Counted from the first letter of the stretch, positions 53,106 to 61,556 are shown. The stretch is DNA of 64,000 bases from an uncultured Cetobacterium sp. (GCF_945952365.1 NZ_CAMFHX010000003.1:62001-126000), one strand, 5' to 3'. Numbers and translations are program-made. The notes: generated by a model not told the origin, from the letters alone.

Positions 53106-54113
53106 CTATTTTCTAGGTATCTTCTCCAGTGAAATTTCACAAGTTTTTCTGTAAGCAACTACCTCTGTCTCGTTTAATTCTCTCGCTTCTATAGGAGAAG
53201 TAGTAACTATCGTTTCTTTTATATTAAAGTCATTTCCTTTAATAATATGAACTCTTTGTATAGATATCTTGTCCCCTTCGATAAATTGAACCTTATCTAA
53301 GTCACATCTGAAGTTTATCCAGCTTTGTAGCACTGGTGTCTTATCTATTGTATTCAGAAGTGCTAAAGAGTATAATGAATTTTCCTCTTGAAGTAATCTC
53401 TCTTTTTTAGCATCTCCTAATTCTAAAACCTCTTTTTCTAACAAATCTAATTTCATAATTTCGATTCTGTTTTCAAAAGATACTTTCCCTGTTAATAGCT
53501 CTCCTTTTAATTCAATTAAATGTCCAACAAAAATCTCTTTTAAAAGTTTTATATTAAACAGGAATCTTTTTACATTATTACTTTTTAATATCTTATAGTA
53601 ATAGTTATTCTGAACTGTATTAAAAGATCCATCCTCTTTTAAGTCTATCTCTAAACCTAATTTAAACTCTCTATTTTTTAGTTCTAAATATTTTTTTCTA
53701 TTTATTTCAACGATTCTACTGTTACAATCTTTTAATTGTAACTCGTCAATTTTTAAATCGGTAACTCCAAAAGTTTTTATTAGATTTTGATTTTTCATAT
53801 CCTTTATAGTTGAAAATTCAATTGGCAACTTATCCAATTTTAAAGAGCTATACCTTATCTCTAAAGCACTCTCTATCAATTTAAAATCTTCACTTTTAAC
53901 CTCTAACACCTCTGGCTCTCTTGTTATAACATCTGATACTGATACTATAGGCAGCTCTACAACTTCCGAAGTTTCTTCTACAACTTCCTCTACAGTTTCT
54001 AAAGTAGGTTCTGAAATCTCTTCTGAAACTTCAATCTCCTCTTCAATTACCTCTACCTCTACTATCTCATCACATGCTACTGCTTCAGAGTCCTCTGAAA
54101 TTACCGAAAGAGC
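53106..54113 (-). CDS. C-terminal half of SIR2-like protein, reached by -1 frameshift
   Basis: A continuous frame of 335 codons, -1 relative to the SIR2-like ORF, entered at the A AAA AAG site (54119-54113). It begins with a strongly acidic linker of about 65 residues (VEVEVIEEEIEVSEEI; VEEVVEETSEVVELP) and continues into an unrecognised globular domain (KSEDFKLIESALEIRYSSL to ISLEKIPRK). No ATG, GTG or TTG with an SD lies near its beginning; the first candidate, GTG 53909, is inside and would discard the linker. A frame this long and coding-like must be translated, most simply as a 607-residue fusion. If the A run was miscounted in sequencing, it is one ordinary gene. Confidence 0.7.
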   Translation of the reverse strand, partial: ALSVISEDSEAVACDEIVEVEVIEEEIEVSEEISEPTLETVEEVVEETSEVVELPIVSVSDVITREPEVLEVKSEDFKLIESALEIRYSSLKLDKLPIEFSTIKDMKNQNLIKTFGVTDLKIDELQLKDCNSRIVEINRKKYLELKNREFKLGLEIDLKEDGSFNTVQNNYYYKILKSNNVKRFLFNIKLLKEIFVGHLIELKGELLTGKVSFENRIEIMKLDLLEKEVLELGDAKKERLLQEENSLYSLALLNTIDKTPVLQSWINFRCDLDKVQFIEGDKISIQRVHIIKGNDFNIKETIVTTSPIEARELNETEVVAYRKTCEISLEKIPRK

Positions 54114-54134
54114 TTTTTTCCAAAATATGCCTCT
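54084..54134 (-). promoter_or_regulatory. Programmed -1 ribosomal frameshift signal
   Basis: Read on the minus strand: SD-like AGAGG (54134-54130), 10 bases, slippery A AAA AAG in the correct phase (codons GGA AAA AAG, 54121-54113), zero-frame stop TAA three codons later (54103-54101), and a hairpin TTCAGA-GGAC-TCTGAA (54099-54084) 13 bases after the heptamer. The heptamer and 10-base SD spacing are the same as in E. coli dnaX. Confidence 0.65.
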
Positions 54135-54928
54135 TGTAATTCAGACTCTTCTAGCTCCTCTGAGCAAAGATAATCCTTTAGCTCCTTGAAGAACTCATCC
54201 TCACTATGAGGTAATAACTTAATTCCTAAGTCATTCAATCTTTCAATCGTTTTTGTTTTTAAAACGTTTGAATTACTTACTGCATAAATAATATCTCTTT
54301 TCTCTACTCCAGATAATATCGATTCTAACATATCAATAAAATCTACATTATTTAAATCTAATCCTAAAATTAGCGTCGGATAATTTTTTATATCCTCTCT
54401 CATGTTATTAAAGAATTTTTTATAGAAATCTAAAACATTTAACTTTCTATAATCTTGAATAGAAACAAATATTTTTTCATGCCTATTTACATCACCTAAA
54501 ACCTTGTAATGCTTAATCTCTCCATTTGTCGTTGGACATATATTTTCATCTGTCGGTAATATTTTTACTACCTTACTTGAATTTATATCATCTAAAATTA
54601 TATCGTAATCTGTTGAAAAAACAGCATTTAATTTATTACTTTCAGAAAAAACATTTAGTAACTCTGAAGTTTCTCTGTTTGTTTCATACAAATTTTTGAT
54701 TTTTCTCAACAATGAACTTCTACTGCTAATAACTCCATCTAAGTAGATTTGACTAACTTGGAATAAAGAGTTTTCATCTCTTATATAACCTTTTATACTT
54801 TCTTTCATATCTTTCATTAACAGTCTTGCTAACTCTCTTCTTGTTGGATATCCAGCTTGTTTAACCAAGAAGTCTCCTAAGAAAAGATTTATTTTATCTG
54901 TATCATTAAATTTATTGAAAAAACTCAT
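54101..54928 (-). CDS. SIR2-like domain protein (zero-frame product)
   Basis: Residues 1-275 look like a divergent SIR2 (NAD-binding) domain: INLFLGDFLVKQAGYPTRRE at the place of the Gly-Ala-Gly loop, NAVFSTDYDIILDD at the place of the T-N-Y-D motif and YKVLGDVNRHEKIFVSIQDY at the place of the catalytic HG-D motif, with the His apparently replaced by Leu. NAD hydrolysis is therefore doubtful. ATG 54928 follows AGAGGTG. The frame ends three codons after the slippery site; without frameshifting it yields a 275-residue protein, with it a 607-residue one. Next downstream is a (p)ppGpp synthetase gene. Confidence 0.72.
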   Translation of the reverse strand: MSFFNKFNDTDKINLFLGDFLVKQAGYPTRRELARLLMKDMKESIKGYIRDENSLFQVSQIYLDGVISSRSSLLRKIKNLYETNRETSELLNVFSESNKLNAVFSTDYDIILDDINSSKVVKILPTDENICPTTNGEIKHYKVLGDVNRHEKIFVSIQDYRKLNVLDFYKKFFNNMREDIKNYPTLILGLDLNNVDFIDMLESILSGVEKRDIIYAVSNSNVLKTKTIERLNDLGIKLLPHSEDEFFKELKDYLCSEELEESELQEAYFGKKLFR

Positions 54929-55021
54929 AACTAACACCTCTCTTTCTTAAAAAATAAACACTTTGGCAATATAAGTATATCTTAATTTTAGCTATTTAAC
55001 AAGCATATTCTTACAAAAAAT

Positions 55022-55063
55022 ATAAAAAAAACCTGTAATAAGACTTAATCTACTTACAGGTTT
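55022..55063 (-). terminator. Terminator of mnmA
   Basis: AAACCTGTAA and TTACAGGTTT form a 10-bp perfect stem; on the minus strand TTTTTTTTAT follows. Confidence 0.88.
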
Positions 55064-55080
55064 AAAACTAATTACCGATT

Positions 55081-56136
55081 TTATTTTATTATGAAAGAAC
55101 TTGCTATAACTTTTCCATCTTCAGTGTATAAAACAGCTCCTTGTCCTGGAGTTACTGCTCTAATGTTATCCTCTGTGAATATAACTTCAATAGTATCGTT
55201 ATCTATTACTTTAACTTTACAAGGATGAAGTCTATCTCTTGAACGAGCTTTTATAAAGCAATCCATTCCATCTAACTCTTTAACCTCTTTTACTAAGAAT
55301 AGATTTAAGCTATTTGCTATAAGAGTATCTCTCATTAAATCATCATTATCTCCAACTATTACAGTATTGTTCTCTTTATCTAAAGCTACTACATAAAGTG
55401 GGTTCGCTGACGCTATTCCTAATCCTTTTCTTTGTCCGATTGTATAGAAAGCTAATCCATTGTGTTTCCCTAAAGTTTTTCCGTTTAGGTCTACTATTTT
55501 CCCTGGTCTTCCTATTTTTCCATCCGTTTTATCCATTAAGAACTCTTTTAATTTTCCATCTTCAACGAAACAGATCTCTTGTGAATCTCTTTTAGCGTAA
55601 ACTCTTACACCAAGATCTTTTGCTAGCTCTCTAACAGCTGGCTTTTCCATTTTTCCGATTGGGAAGATTATATAGTCTAGATTCTCTTTTTTAATTTGTG
55701 AAAGGAAATAAACCTGGTCTTTATTCATATCGTCACCGATTGCTAAAGTTCCATCAATTATATTTGCATAGTGACCAGTTGCTAAAGCCTCTGCTCCCTT
55801 TTCTCTTGCAAACTCTATCAGTTTTCCAAATTTAATCTTTCTGTTACAAACCATACAAGGGTTAGGTGTTCTTCCTGAGCTATACTCATCTACGAAGTAA
55901 TCTATAACCTCTTCTCCAAACTCTTTTGTAACATCTAAAAGGTAATGCTCGATTCCTAAATCATCACATATTCTCTTAGCATCTTTATCCTCTTCTCCAC
56001 AAGTTTTCATTGTCACACCAAAAATTGTGTAACCTTGCTTTTTTAGAAGATAAGCAACTGTTGACGAATCAACACCACCACTCATAGCCACAGCTATAAC
56101 TCTTTTTTCATTCTCTTTTTTAAACTCTAAGTTCAT
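55081..56136 (-). CDS. mnmA: tRNA-specific 2-thiouridylase
   Basis: Introduces the 2-thio group at U34 of Lys, Glu and Gln tRNAs. The PP-loop AVAMSGGVDSSTVAYLL is at the N-terminus; the two catalytic Cys are in RTPNPCMVCNRKIKFG and SQEICFVEDG; ATGHYANI and GQRKGLGI are also diagnostic. Length 351 is normal. AAGGATGG precedes the ATG. It follows the LysE-type gene by 34 bases on the same strand. Confidence 0.95.
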   Translation of the reverse strand: MNLEFKKENEKRVIAVAMSGGVDSSTVAYLLKKQGYTIFGVTMKTCGEEDKDAKRICDDLGIEHYLLDVTKEFGEEVIDYFVDEYSSGRTPNPCMVCNRKIKFGKLIEFAREKGAEALATGHYANIIDGTLAIGDDMNKDQVYFLSQIKKENLDYIIFPIGKMEKPAVRELAKDLGVRVYAKRDSQEICFVEDGKLKEFLMDKTDGKIGRPGKIVDLNGKTLGKHNGLAFYTIGQRKGLGIASANPLYVVALDKENNTVIVGDNDDLMRDTLIANSLNLFLVKEVKELDGMDCFIKARSRDRLHPCKVKVIDNDTIEVIFTEDNIRAVTPGQGAVLYTEDGKVIASSFIIK

Positions 56137-56170
56137 AAATTACCATCCTTAAGAAATATTATTTCTATTA

Positions 56171-56782
56171 TTATTTGTAGAAGGCAAATATAATAGTTGC
56201 TATACCAAATATTAGAATTATAAGACCTGAAAACTTACTGATCTTGATTAGAATATCACGTGTTACTCCTTTTTTAAAATGATAAATTAAAAACATTGTA
56301 ACAAACCACATCGATGCTCCACCAATTCCAATTCCAGTTCCTAACTCTAATACTGTCATCTCTCTTACATCACAGTCAACTACACCTAATAAAGTGTAAA
56401 TTCCTGCAATAACTAATAGAGATGATATATTAAATATTGAAAGTAAAAACATCTCGAAATAATCCTGCACCAAAGTGTAGTTATCATCCTCTGACTCTTT
56501 TATCTCGGGTTGAGTTAAAAGTTTTCTACTTCCAACAAATATCAAAAACACACTTATCAGCACTTTTAAAGGAGTTTGAAATTTTATAATATAATCATCA
56601 ACTCTACTTATAAAAAGAAATGATATTATTCCATAGATAACATCTACAGAAACCATTCCCAGTGCTGACACATACCCTTTTTTCTCTCCCTCGGTCATAC
56701 CTTTCTCCATACAATAGATCCCAACTGGACCAAATGGAAGAGATAATATTATACCTGTTATTATACCTTTAAAAAAAATCAT
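56171..56782 (-). CDS. LysE family amino-acid exporter
   Basis: Inner-membrane exporter of the LysE/RhtB superfamily. 203 residues with about six hydrophobic segments and the family N-terminus GIILSLPFGPVGIYCMEKG. I start at ATG 56782 behind GAGGAG; the open frame to 56857 has no SD. The substrate is not evident from the sequence. It sits between the deoxynucleoside kinase and mnmA. Confidence 0.82.
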   Translation of the reverse strand: MIFFKGIITGIILSLPFGPVGIYCMEKGMTEGEKKGYVSALGMVSVDVIYGIISFLFISRVDDYIIKFQTPLKVLISVFLIFVGSRKLLTQPEIKESEDDNYTLVQDYFEMFLLSIFNISSLLVIAGIYTLLGVVDCDVREMTVLELGTGIGIGGASMWFVTMFLIYHFKKGVTRDILIKISKFSGLIILIFGIATIIFAFYK

Positions 56783-56881
56783 ATTCAATCTCCTCAAAAG
56801 TGTATTTCCATAAATATTTTGTTTTCTAAATTTTAACACAAAAATACTAAAAAACAAAGCAAATTCCTTATTCTTGAGAGT

Positions 56882-57499
56882 TTACAGGCTTAGCTCCCTC
56901 AATTTAGACTTAACCATATCAAAAAATAGCTTTCTGTCCTCTTCATTATCTCTTATATCCATATTATCTATATTTATTTTTAAAACAATTGATTCGCTAT
57001 AACTATCGAAGAAGTTCGAATACTCCTCATTCAGAGAGTTCCAATATTCTTTCTCAACGTTCATCTCGAAATCTCTACCTCTCTCTTTTATCTTTCTTAT
57101 AGCATTATCTACACTTGTTTCTAAATAAACTATCAATAATGGATGCTCTCTTGCTGATATTAATTTTTTCCAAAAAGATTCATATAAATTAAACTCATCC
57201 TCACTCATGAATCCATTTTTCAGATGCATCCTAGCGAATAAAAAATCACCGTAGATACTTCTATCCATAATACATCCATTGAATTTAGAGGCTTCCTCTA
57301 TTATATCTATTCTTTTATTTAAAAAATACATCTGGCTTAGTAATGAGTATCTCTCTTTATTGTAATAGAATTTATCTAAAAAAGGGTTATCTATATAAGG
57401 TTCTTGAAAAAACTCAATAGATAATTCTTTCGCTAATAGTTCTCCTAAAGTTGTTTTTCCAGCTCCAACAACTCCCTCTATACAGATAACATTTTTCAT
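56882..57499 (-). CDS. Deoxynucleoside kinase (dGK/dCK/dAK family)
   Basis: Salvage kinase phosphorylating deoxyribonucleosides. The P-loop is IEGVVGAGKTTL, then FFQEPYIDNPFLDKFY (substrate site), MDRSIYGDFLFA (Asp-Arg-Ser motif) and the lid KIKERGRDFE. Length 205 is typical. It starts 4 bases after the end of udk, so both salvage kinases are cotranscribed. Confidence 0.92.
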   Translation of the reverse strand: MKNVICIEGVVGAGKTTLGELLAKELSIEFFQEPYIDNPFLDKFYYNKERYSLLSQMYFLNKRIDIIEEASKFNGCIMDRSIYGDFLFARMHLKNGFMSEDEFNLYESFWKKLISAREHPLLIVYLETSVDNAIRKIKERGRDFEMNVEKEYWNSLNEEYSNFFDSYSESIVLKINIDNMDIRDNEEDRKLFFDMVKSKLRELSL

Positions 57500-57503
57500 A
57501 ATC

Positions 57504-58136
57504 TTATCCTAACACTCCTTTTTGAAGGAATCTTTTTAAGTTACTTGTCACCATTCCGATTGCAACTTTGTTTTCTCCACCTCTTGGGATAATTACATCC
57601 GCGTATCTCTTACTTGGCTCACAGAACTCTAAGTACATAGGCTTTACAGTTTTTAAGTATTGATTTTTTACAGATTCGAAACTTCTTCCTCTCTCTGTCA
57701 TATCTCTTTCAATTCTTCTTAGAATCATCTCATCTGCATCTGTATCCACGAATATTTTTACATCGAATAACTCTCTGATTTCTGGTACTGCAAATATAAG
57801 TATTCCCTCAACAATTATTATTTTAGAAGGCTCTAATCTTACACATCCCTCTTTTCTAGAGTGAGTTGTGAAATCGTATATAGGTCTATCGATAGCCTCT
57901 CCATTTACTAATTTAGTTAAGTGCTCTCTTAAAAGATCAAACTCGATAGAATCTGGATGGTCAAAGTTTACAGCTGCCTTTTCTTCTAATGATAAGTTCG
58001 TTAGCTCTCTATAATAAGCATCTTGCTCAACTAGTACTGCGTCTTCTGATTTGAAAGCTTTTGCTAAATTATGTGCTATAGTTGTTTTTCCGCTTCCACT
58101 TCCTCCAGCTACTCCGATCAATATGCAATTTTTCAT
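57504..58136 (-). CDS. udk: Uridine kinase
   Basis: Phosphorylates uridine and cytidine. P-loop GVAGGSGSGKTTI, then VEQDAYYRELTNL, NFDHPDSIEFDLL, IYDFTTHSRKE and DMTERGRSFESVKNQYL. Length 210 is normal. AAGGAGG precedes the ATG. First gene of the leftward salvage operon. Confidence 0.95.
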   Translation of the reverse strand: MKNCILIGVAGGSGSGKTTIAHNLAKAFKSEDAVLVEQDAYYRELTNLSLEEKAAVNFDHPDSIEFDLLREHLTKLVNGEAIDRPIYDFTTHSRKEGCVRLEPSKIIIVEGILIFAVPEIRELFDVKIFVDTDADEMILRRIERDMTERGRSFESVKNQYLKTVKPMYLEFCEPSKRYADVIIPRGGENKVAIGMVTSNLKRFLQKGVLG

Positions 58137-58298
58137 TTTTTGTTTTCCTCCTTAAGTGTTACTGTATCTAATTTTTTATAATCTTGTATATTATAGCATA
58201 TTTTTCATAAAAAAATAAAATATAATATAAATATAGACTATATATTTTTTTTGATGTATACTTTACGATATAGTTGTTTTTAAAGGAGAAGATTTTTT

Positions 58299-58436
58299 AT
58301 GAGTATGACAGAAAAAGACATTGACCTTCAGATGAGAAAGGCTTTGGAAAAAGTTCCCTTTGAAATAAAAAAAATTAAATTTGTACTGTCTTTGATAAAG
58401 ATGGTAAAGAGAGTTAAAAAAATTTTTAAATTTTAG
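58299..58436 (+). CDS. Small basic protein, 45 residues
   Basis: Shorter than usual gene-finding limits. ATG 58299 has AAGGAG 10 bases upstream. After an acidic start (MSMTEKDIDLQMRKALEKVP) the rest is very basic and amphipathic (KMVKRVKKIFKF). The stop overlaps the SD of the next gene (TTAGGAGG) and 9 bases separate the two, so they are cotranscribed. No family recognised. The shape would suit membrane or RNA contact. Confidence 0.65.
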   Translation: MSMTEKDIDLQMRKALEKVPFEIKKIKFVLSLIKMVKRVKKIFKF

Positions 58437-58445
58437 GAGGAAGAT

Positions 58446-58727
58446 ATGACAGAAGAGTTAATGAAAAAAATAGATAGAGTGAACGAGGAGTTTGAGAAAA
58501 GAGATTTCTTTATAAAAGAGGATATCATCGAACTTTTTGAGCAAAGAGAGGATTTAGCTGAAAAATTAGATGCTACGAAATTTAAGAAAATTGAATTTTT
58601 CACTGTTGCTGAAGAGAACTGTGTTGGATTTACTTTAGAGGATGTTCAAGTAAACTTCTTTATCGAGTTTGGAGAGGATGAAGAGGGTGAGTGGTACGAA
58701 GCTACTGCTGAAATAATCTCTTTCTAA
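58446..58727 (+). CDS. Small acidic protein, 93 residues
   Basis: No family recognised. Highly acidic (long Glu/Asp stretches, GEDEEGEWYEATAEI), with an N-terminal helical half (KKIDRVNEEFEKRDFFIKED) and a beta-rich second half (VQVNFFIEFG). TAGGAGGA precedes the ATG. It directly follows the small basic ORF, so an acidic-basic partner pair is possible. A terminator shared with rnmV ends the transcript. Confidence 0.75.
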   Translation: MTEELMKKIDRVNEEFEKRDFFIKEDIIELFEQREDLAEKLDATKFKKIEFFTVAEENCVGFTLEDVQVNFFIEFGEDEEGEWYEATAEIISF

Positions 58728-58750
58728 TTTAGATAGTAGAAGTAAAAGAA

Positions 58751-58782
58751 AAACCAAGGGTTATTAACCCTTGGTTTTTTGT
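58751..58782. terminator. Bidirectional terminator between 58446 gene and rnmV
   Basis: AAACCAAGGGTT and AACCCTTGGTTT, 12-bp perfect stem with 3-base loop, A-run before and T-run after. Confidence 0.88.
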
Positions 58783-59324
58783 ATTCTATCCATAGCTTCT
58801 AAAAACTGCTCCATAGTTATTCCATATCTATTTAGTTTAGATAGCATCTGTTTTGCATTTGAATATCCTATTCTTAACTCTGTTCCTAGTTGTGCTCTTA
58901 AATCTTTTGATTCAGGTGCTCCTGAAAGTTTATGGTCAATCAATTCATTCATAGTGAAAACTGCTTCTGTGTCTTGGACTACTTCACACTTAGCGTTTTC
59001 TAAAGCTTTTATAATAGCTTCTGGAGTTGCATTTTCAACACCAACATCTCCATCTTTAGATCCTTCTTTTCTACTTATATACGCTTGTTTTGCTGCTGGG
59101 AAAAACTTTAGAATATATTTTCTTAGCTCTTCACCAACAAAGTCTGGATCAGTTAAAACTATAATTCCTTTATTTTCATAAGCTACTCTTAGCTTTTCAA
59201 TATTTCCTTTTTTTCTTATAGCAAACCCATTTGTTTGTATAATTTCAGCATCTACTGCTGCTTTTACTGCTGAGATATCATCTCTACCTTCAACAACGAT
59301 AACCTCTTTTATCTTTTTTTTCAT
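58764..59324 (-). CDS. rnmV: Ribonuclease M5
   Basis: Toprim-domain nuclease that matures 5S rRNA. Motifs: EVIVVEGRDDISAVKAA (catalytic Glu), GIIVLTDPDFVGEELR (Asp-X-Asp) and VGVENATPEAIIKAL; the C-terminal part RIGYSNAKQMLSKLNRYGI is typical. Length 186 is normal. Its last codons lie within the shared terminator. It is divergent from the guaA leader. Confidence 0.93.
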   Translation of the reverse strand: MKKKIKEVIVVEGRDDISAVKAAVDAEIIQTNGFAIRKKGNIEKLRVAYENKGIIVLTDPDFVGEELRKYILKFFPAAKQAYISRKEGSKDGDVGVENATPEAIIKALENAKCEVVQDTEAVFTMNELIDHKLSGAPESKDLRAQLGTELRIGYSNAKQMLSKLNRYGITMEQFLEAMDRIQKTKG

Positions 59325-59453
59325 ACTTTTATATATCCTTTCAAAATATATTTAACTTTATAATTGTAACATTTTTTTATAGCTAATACTATTTTTTTAT
59401 TTAGTAATGGTTATAGGACTAAATGCTTGTGATTAAAATATTTAATTATAAGT

Positions 59454-59482
59454 TGACATATTTAGCAATTACATGCTAGAAT
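59454..59482 (+). promoter_or_regulatory. Promoter of the guaA transcript
   Basis: TTGACA (59454-59459) and TAGAAT (59477-59482), spacer 17. About 20 bases downstream the riboswitch begins. Confidence 0.78.
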
Positions 59483-59501
59483 GTTTCAAAAGTAAATACA
59501 A

Positions 59502-59568
59502 ATATTCGTATAAGTTGCAAATATGGTGCAGCGTCTCTACAACTAACCGTAAATTAGTTTCTATGGAA
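59502..59568 (+). ncRNA. Purine (guanine-type) riboswitch aptamer
   Basis: Three-way-junction sequence in the family order: TTCGTATAA, P2 GTTGCA/TGCAGC with loop AATATGG, GTCTCTAC, P3 AACTAA/TTAGTT with loop CCGTAAA, then CTATGG closing P1. The specificity position before TATG is C, the guanine type, which fits guaA. Two bases differ from the consensus core: C at the position corresponding to U48, and U in place of A73. Confidence 0.82.
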
Positions 59569-59576
59569 AAAAGTTT

Positions 59577-59628
59577 AAGGGATTAGTCTATTTTCTATTT
59601 TTTTATAGTATGAGATTGTCCCTTTTTA
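59577..59628 (+). terminator. Riboswitch expression platform, terminator-like hairpin
   Basis: AAGGGA (59577-59582) pairs with TCCCTT (59619-59624), extended by a G-U pair, followed by T-run. It lies between the aptamer and the guaA SD and would stop transcription when purine is bound. Confidence 0.6.
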
Positions 59629-59647
59629 TTATATTTTGGAGGTTTTT

Positions 59648-61186
59648 ATGAAGAAAAATAGCATCATTATTCTTGATTTTGGTTCTCAATACAACCAATT
59701 AATAGCAAGAAGAGTAAGAGAAATGGGAGTTTACGCAGAAGTAGTTCCTTATTTTGAACCATTAGAGGATATTTTAGCTAGAGAACCAAAAGGTATCATC
59801 CTTTCTGGTGGACCTGCTTCAGTTTATTTAGATGGATCACCAACGATCGACAAGGCATTATATGAGCAAGGAATCCCTGTATTAGGAATCTGCTACGGAA
59901 TGCAATTAACATCTCAATTACTTGGTGGACAAGTTGAAAGAGCTGACAAGCAAGAGTTCGGAAAAGCTGAGCTTATTATCGATGACTTAGAGAGTCCTCT
60001 ATTTAAAGATGTTCCTAACTTAAACCAAGTTTGGATGAGTCATGGAGACCACGTTACTGTATTACCAGAAGGATTCAAGCAAATCGCTCATACAGATTCT
60101 TGTATAGCTGCGACTGCTAACGTAGAGAAAAACATCTACTGTATCCAATACCATGCTGAGGTTACTCACTCTGAGTATGGAACAAAGATGTTAGAAAACT
60201 TCGTATTTGGAGTTGCTAACTGTGAGAAAAACTGGTCAATGGGTAACTATATTGAAGAAACTGTAAAATCAATAAAAGAGACTGTTGGAGACAAGAAAGT
60301 TCTTCTAGGACTTTCAGGAGGAGTTGACTCTTCTGTTGCCGCAGCATTAATACATAAAGCTATTGGAGATCAATTAATCTGTATCTTCGTTGATACTGGA
60401 CTTCTTAGAAAGAACGAAGGTAAAAACGTTATGGAGATATACGGAAAGAACTTCAACATGAACATCAAGTGTGTAGAAGCTGAAGAGAGATTCTTAAGCA
60501 AACTTGCTGGTGTTGCTGATCCAGAAGCTAAGAGAAAAATAATTGGAAAAGAGTTCGTTGAAGTATTCAACGATGAGGCTTCTAAGTTAACTGACGTAGA
60601 CTTCCTTGCTCAAGGAACAATCTACCCTGACGTTATCGAGTCTCAATCTGTAAAAGGTCCATCTGCTACAATTAAATCTCACCACAACGTTGGAGGACTT
60701 CCTGAAGATATGAAGTTCCAACTATTAGAGCCTTTAAGAGAGTTATTCAAAGATGAGGTTAGAGCTGTTGGAAGAGAGTTAGGAATTCCTGACCACATGA
60801 TCGACAGACATCCATTCCCAGGTCCAGGACTTGGAATCAGAATCCTTGGAGAGGTTGATAAAGAGAAAGCTGATATCTTAAGAGAAGCTGACGATATCTT
60901 CATCCAAGAGTTAAGAGATGCTGACTTATACAGACAAGTAAGCCAAGCTTTCGTAGTACTTCTACCTGTTAAATCAGTTGGAGTTATGGGAGACGAAAGA
61001 ACTTATGAGTACACTGCTGTTTTAAGATCTGCTAACACTATCGACTTTATGACTGCTACTTGGTCTAGATTACCATATGAGTTCTTAGATAAAGTATCTA
61101 ATAGAATCATAAATGAGGTTAAGGGAATCAACAGAATGACGTATGATATCTCTTCTAAGCCACCTGCAACTATCGAGTGGGAATAA
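59648..61186 (+). CDS. guaA: GMP synthase (glutamine-hydrolysing)
   Basis: Converts XMP to GMP with glutamine nitrogen. The N-terminal class I amidotransferase has [17 protein letters not shown] (nucleophile Cys) and [11 protein letters not shown] (His, Glu). The ATP-pyrophosphatase domain has [13 protein letters not shown] and the dimerisation domain ends in [11 protein letters not shown], the universal C-terminus. Length 512 is normal. ATG 59648 follows GGAGG; an in-frame TTG at 59636 precedes that SD. Regulated by the purine riboswitch. The 3' end is a known integration site in other bacteria. Confidence 0.97.
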   Translation: MKKNSIIILDFGSQYNQLIARRVREMGVYAEVVPYFEPLEDILAREPKGIILSGGPASVYLDGSPTIDKALYEQGIPVLGICYGMQLTSQLLGGQVERADKQEFGKAELIIDDLESPLFKDVPNLNQVWMSHGDHVTVLPEGFKQIAHTDSCIAATANVEKNIYCIQYHAEVTHSEYGTKMLENFVFGVANCEKNWSMGNYIEETVKSIKETVGDKKVLLGLSGGVDSSVAAALIHKAIGDQLICIFVDTGLLRKNEGKNVMEIYGKNFNMNIKCVEAEERFLSKLAGVADPEAKRKIIGKEFVEVFNDEASKLTDVDFLAQGTIYPDVIESQSVKGPSATIKSHHNVGGLPEDMKFQLLEPLRELFKDEVRAVGRELGIPDHMIDRHPFPGPGLGIRILGEVDKEKADILREADDIFIQELRDADLYRQVSQAFVVLLPVKSVGVMGDERTYEYTAVLRSANTIDFMTATWSRLPYEFLDKVSNRIINEVKGINRMTYDISSKPPATIEWE

Positions 61187-61199
61187 TAATTTAAAATAT

Positions 61200-61231
61200 A
61201 AAACACCTCAGTTCATTCCGAGGTGTTTTTT
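61200..61231 (+). terminator. Terminator after guaA
   Basis: AAAACACCTC and GAGGTGTTTT, 10-bp perfect stem with a 10-base loop, then TTTT. Confidence 0.9.
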
Positions 61232-61528
61232 CATCTTATTTCTATATTATTTAATTGATATCTTTGAGTATTATCCTCTTTTACTCCTCCATAATTTACA
61301 TTCCAAGGTTGGTCTATAAATACTAAATCAGTTTTATCTGTTAGCATAACCTTTGTATTACATCTTCAACTTCTAATTGTTGGATCTTCCATGACCTCCT
61401 ATAATCACATTATTTTCATCTACTGCTATTGGATCATTAAAACTAAACTCTTTTATACTTCCTTTTATTTGATCTATTTGTTTTTGAGGGTGCTCTTTAG
61501 CATTCTTTATATCTGGTGTTATTTCACT
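61231..61528 (-). pseudogene. Broken ParB-domain DNA methyltransferase fragment
   Basis: On the minus strand the first frame (from 61528) reads NAKEHPQKQIDQIKGSIKEF and NDPIAVDENNVIIGGHGR, the ParB-like N-terminal domain found in phage and island DNA methyltransferases. A frameshift then gives LEVEDVIQRL. After missing sequence a third piece (from 61347) reads DLVFIDQPWNVNYGG, a decayed D-P-P-Y catalytic motif IV. Stops, frame changes and missing middle and C-terminal parts show a dead gene. It starts just past the guaA terminator, suggesting remains of an integrated element. Confidence 0.72.
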
Positions 61529-61556
61529 CAGTTTTCAATTCACAATTTTAATTTAG

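Noticed and set aside
53087-53158. N-terminal extension of the (p)ppGpp synthetase
   Set aside because: It would overlap the preceding gene by 53 bases and has no SD, whereas ATG 53086 has AAGAGGTG.
53910-54112. Intergenic gap between the SIR2-like and next ORF
   Set aside because: Translated in the -1 frame it is an open acidic linker continuous with the downstream ORF, not a gap.
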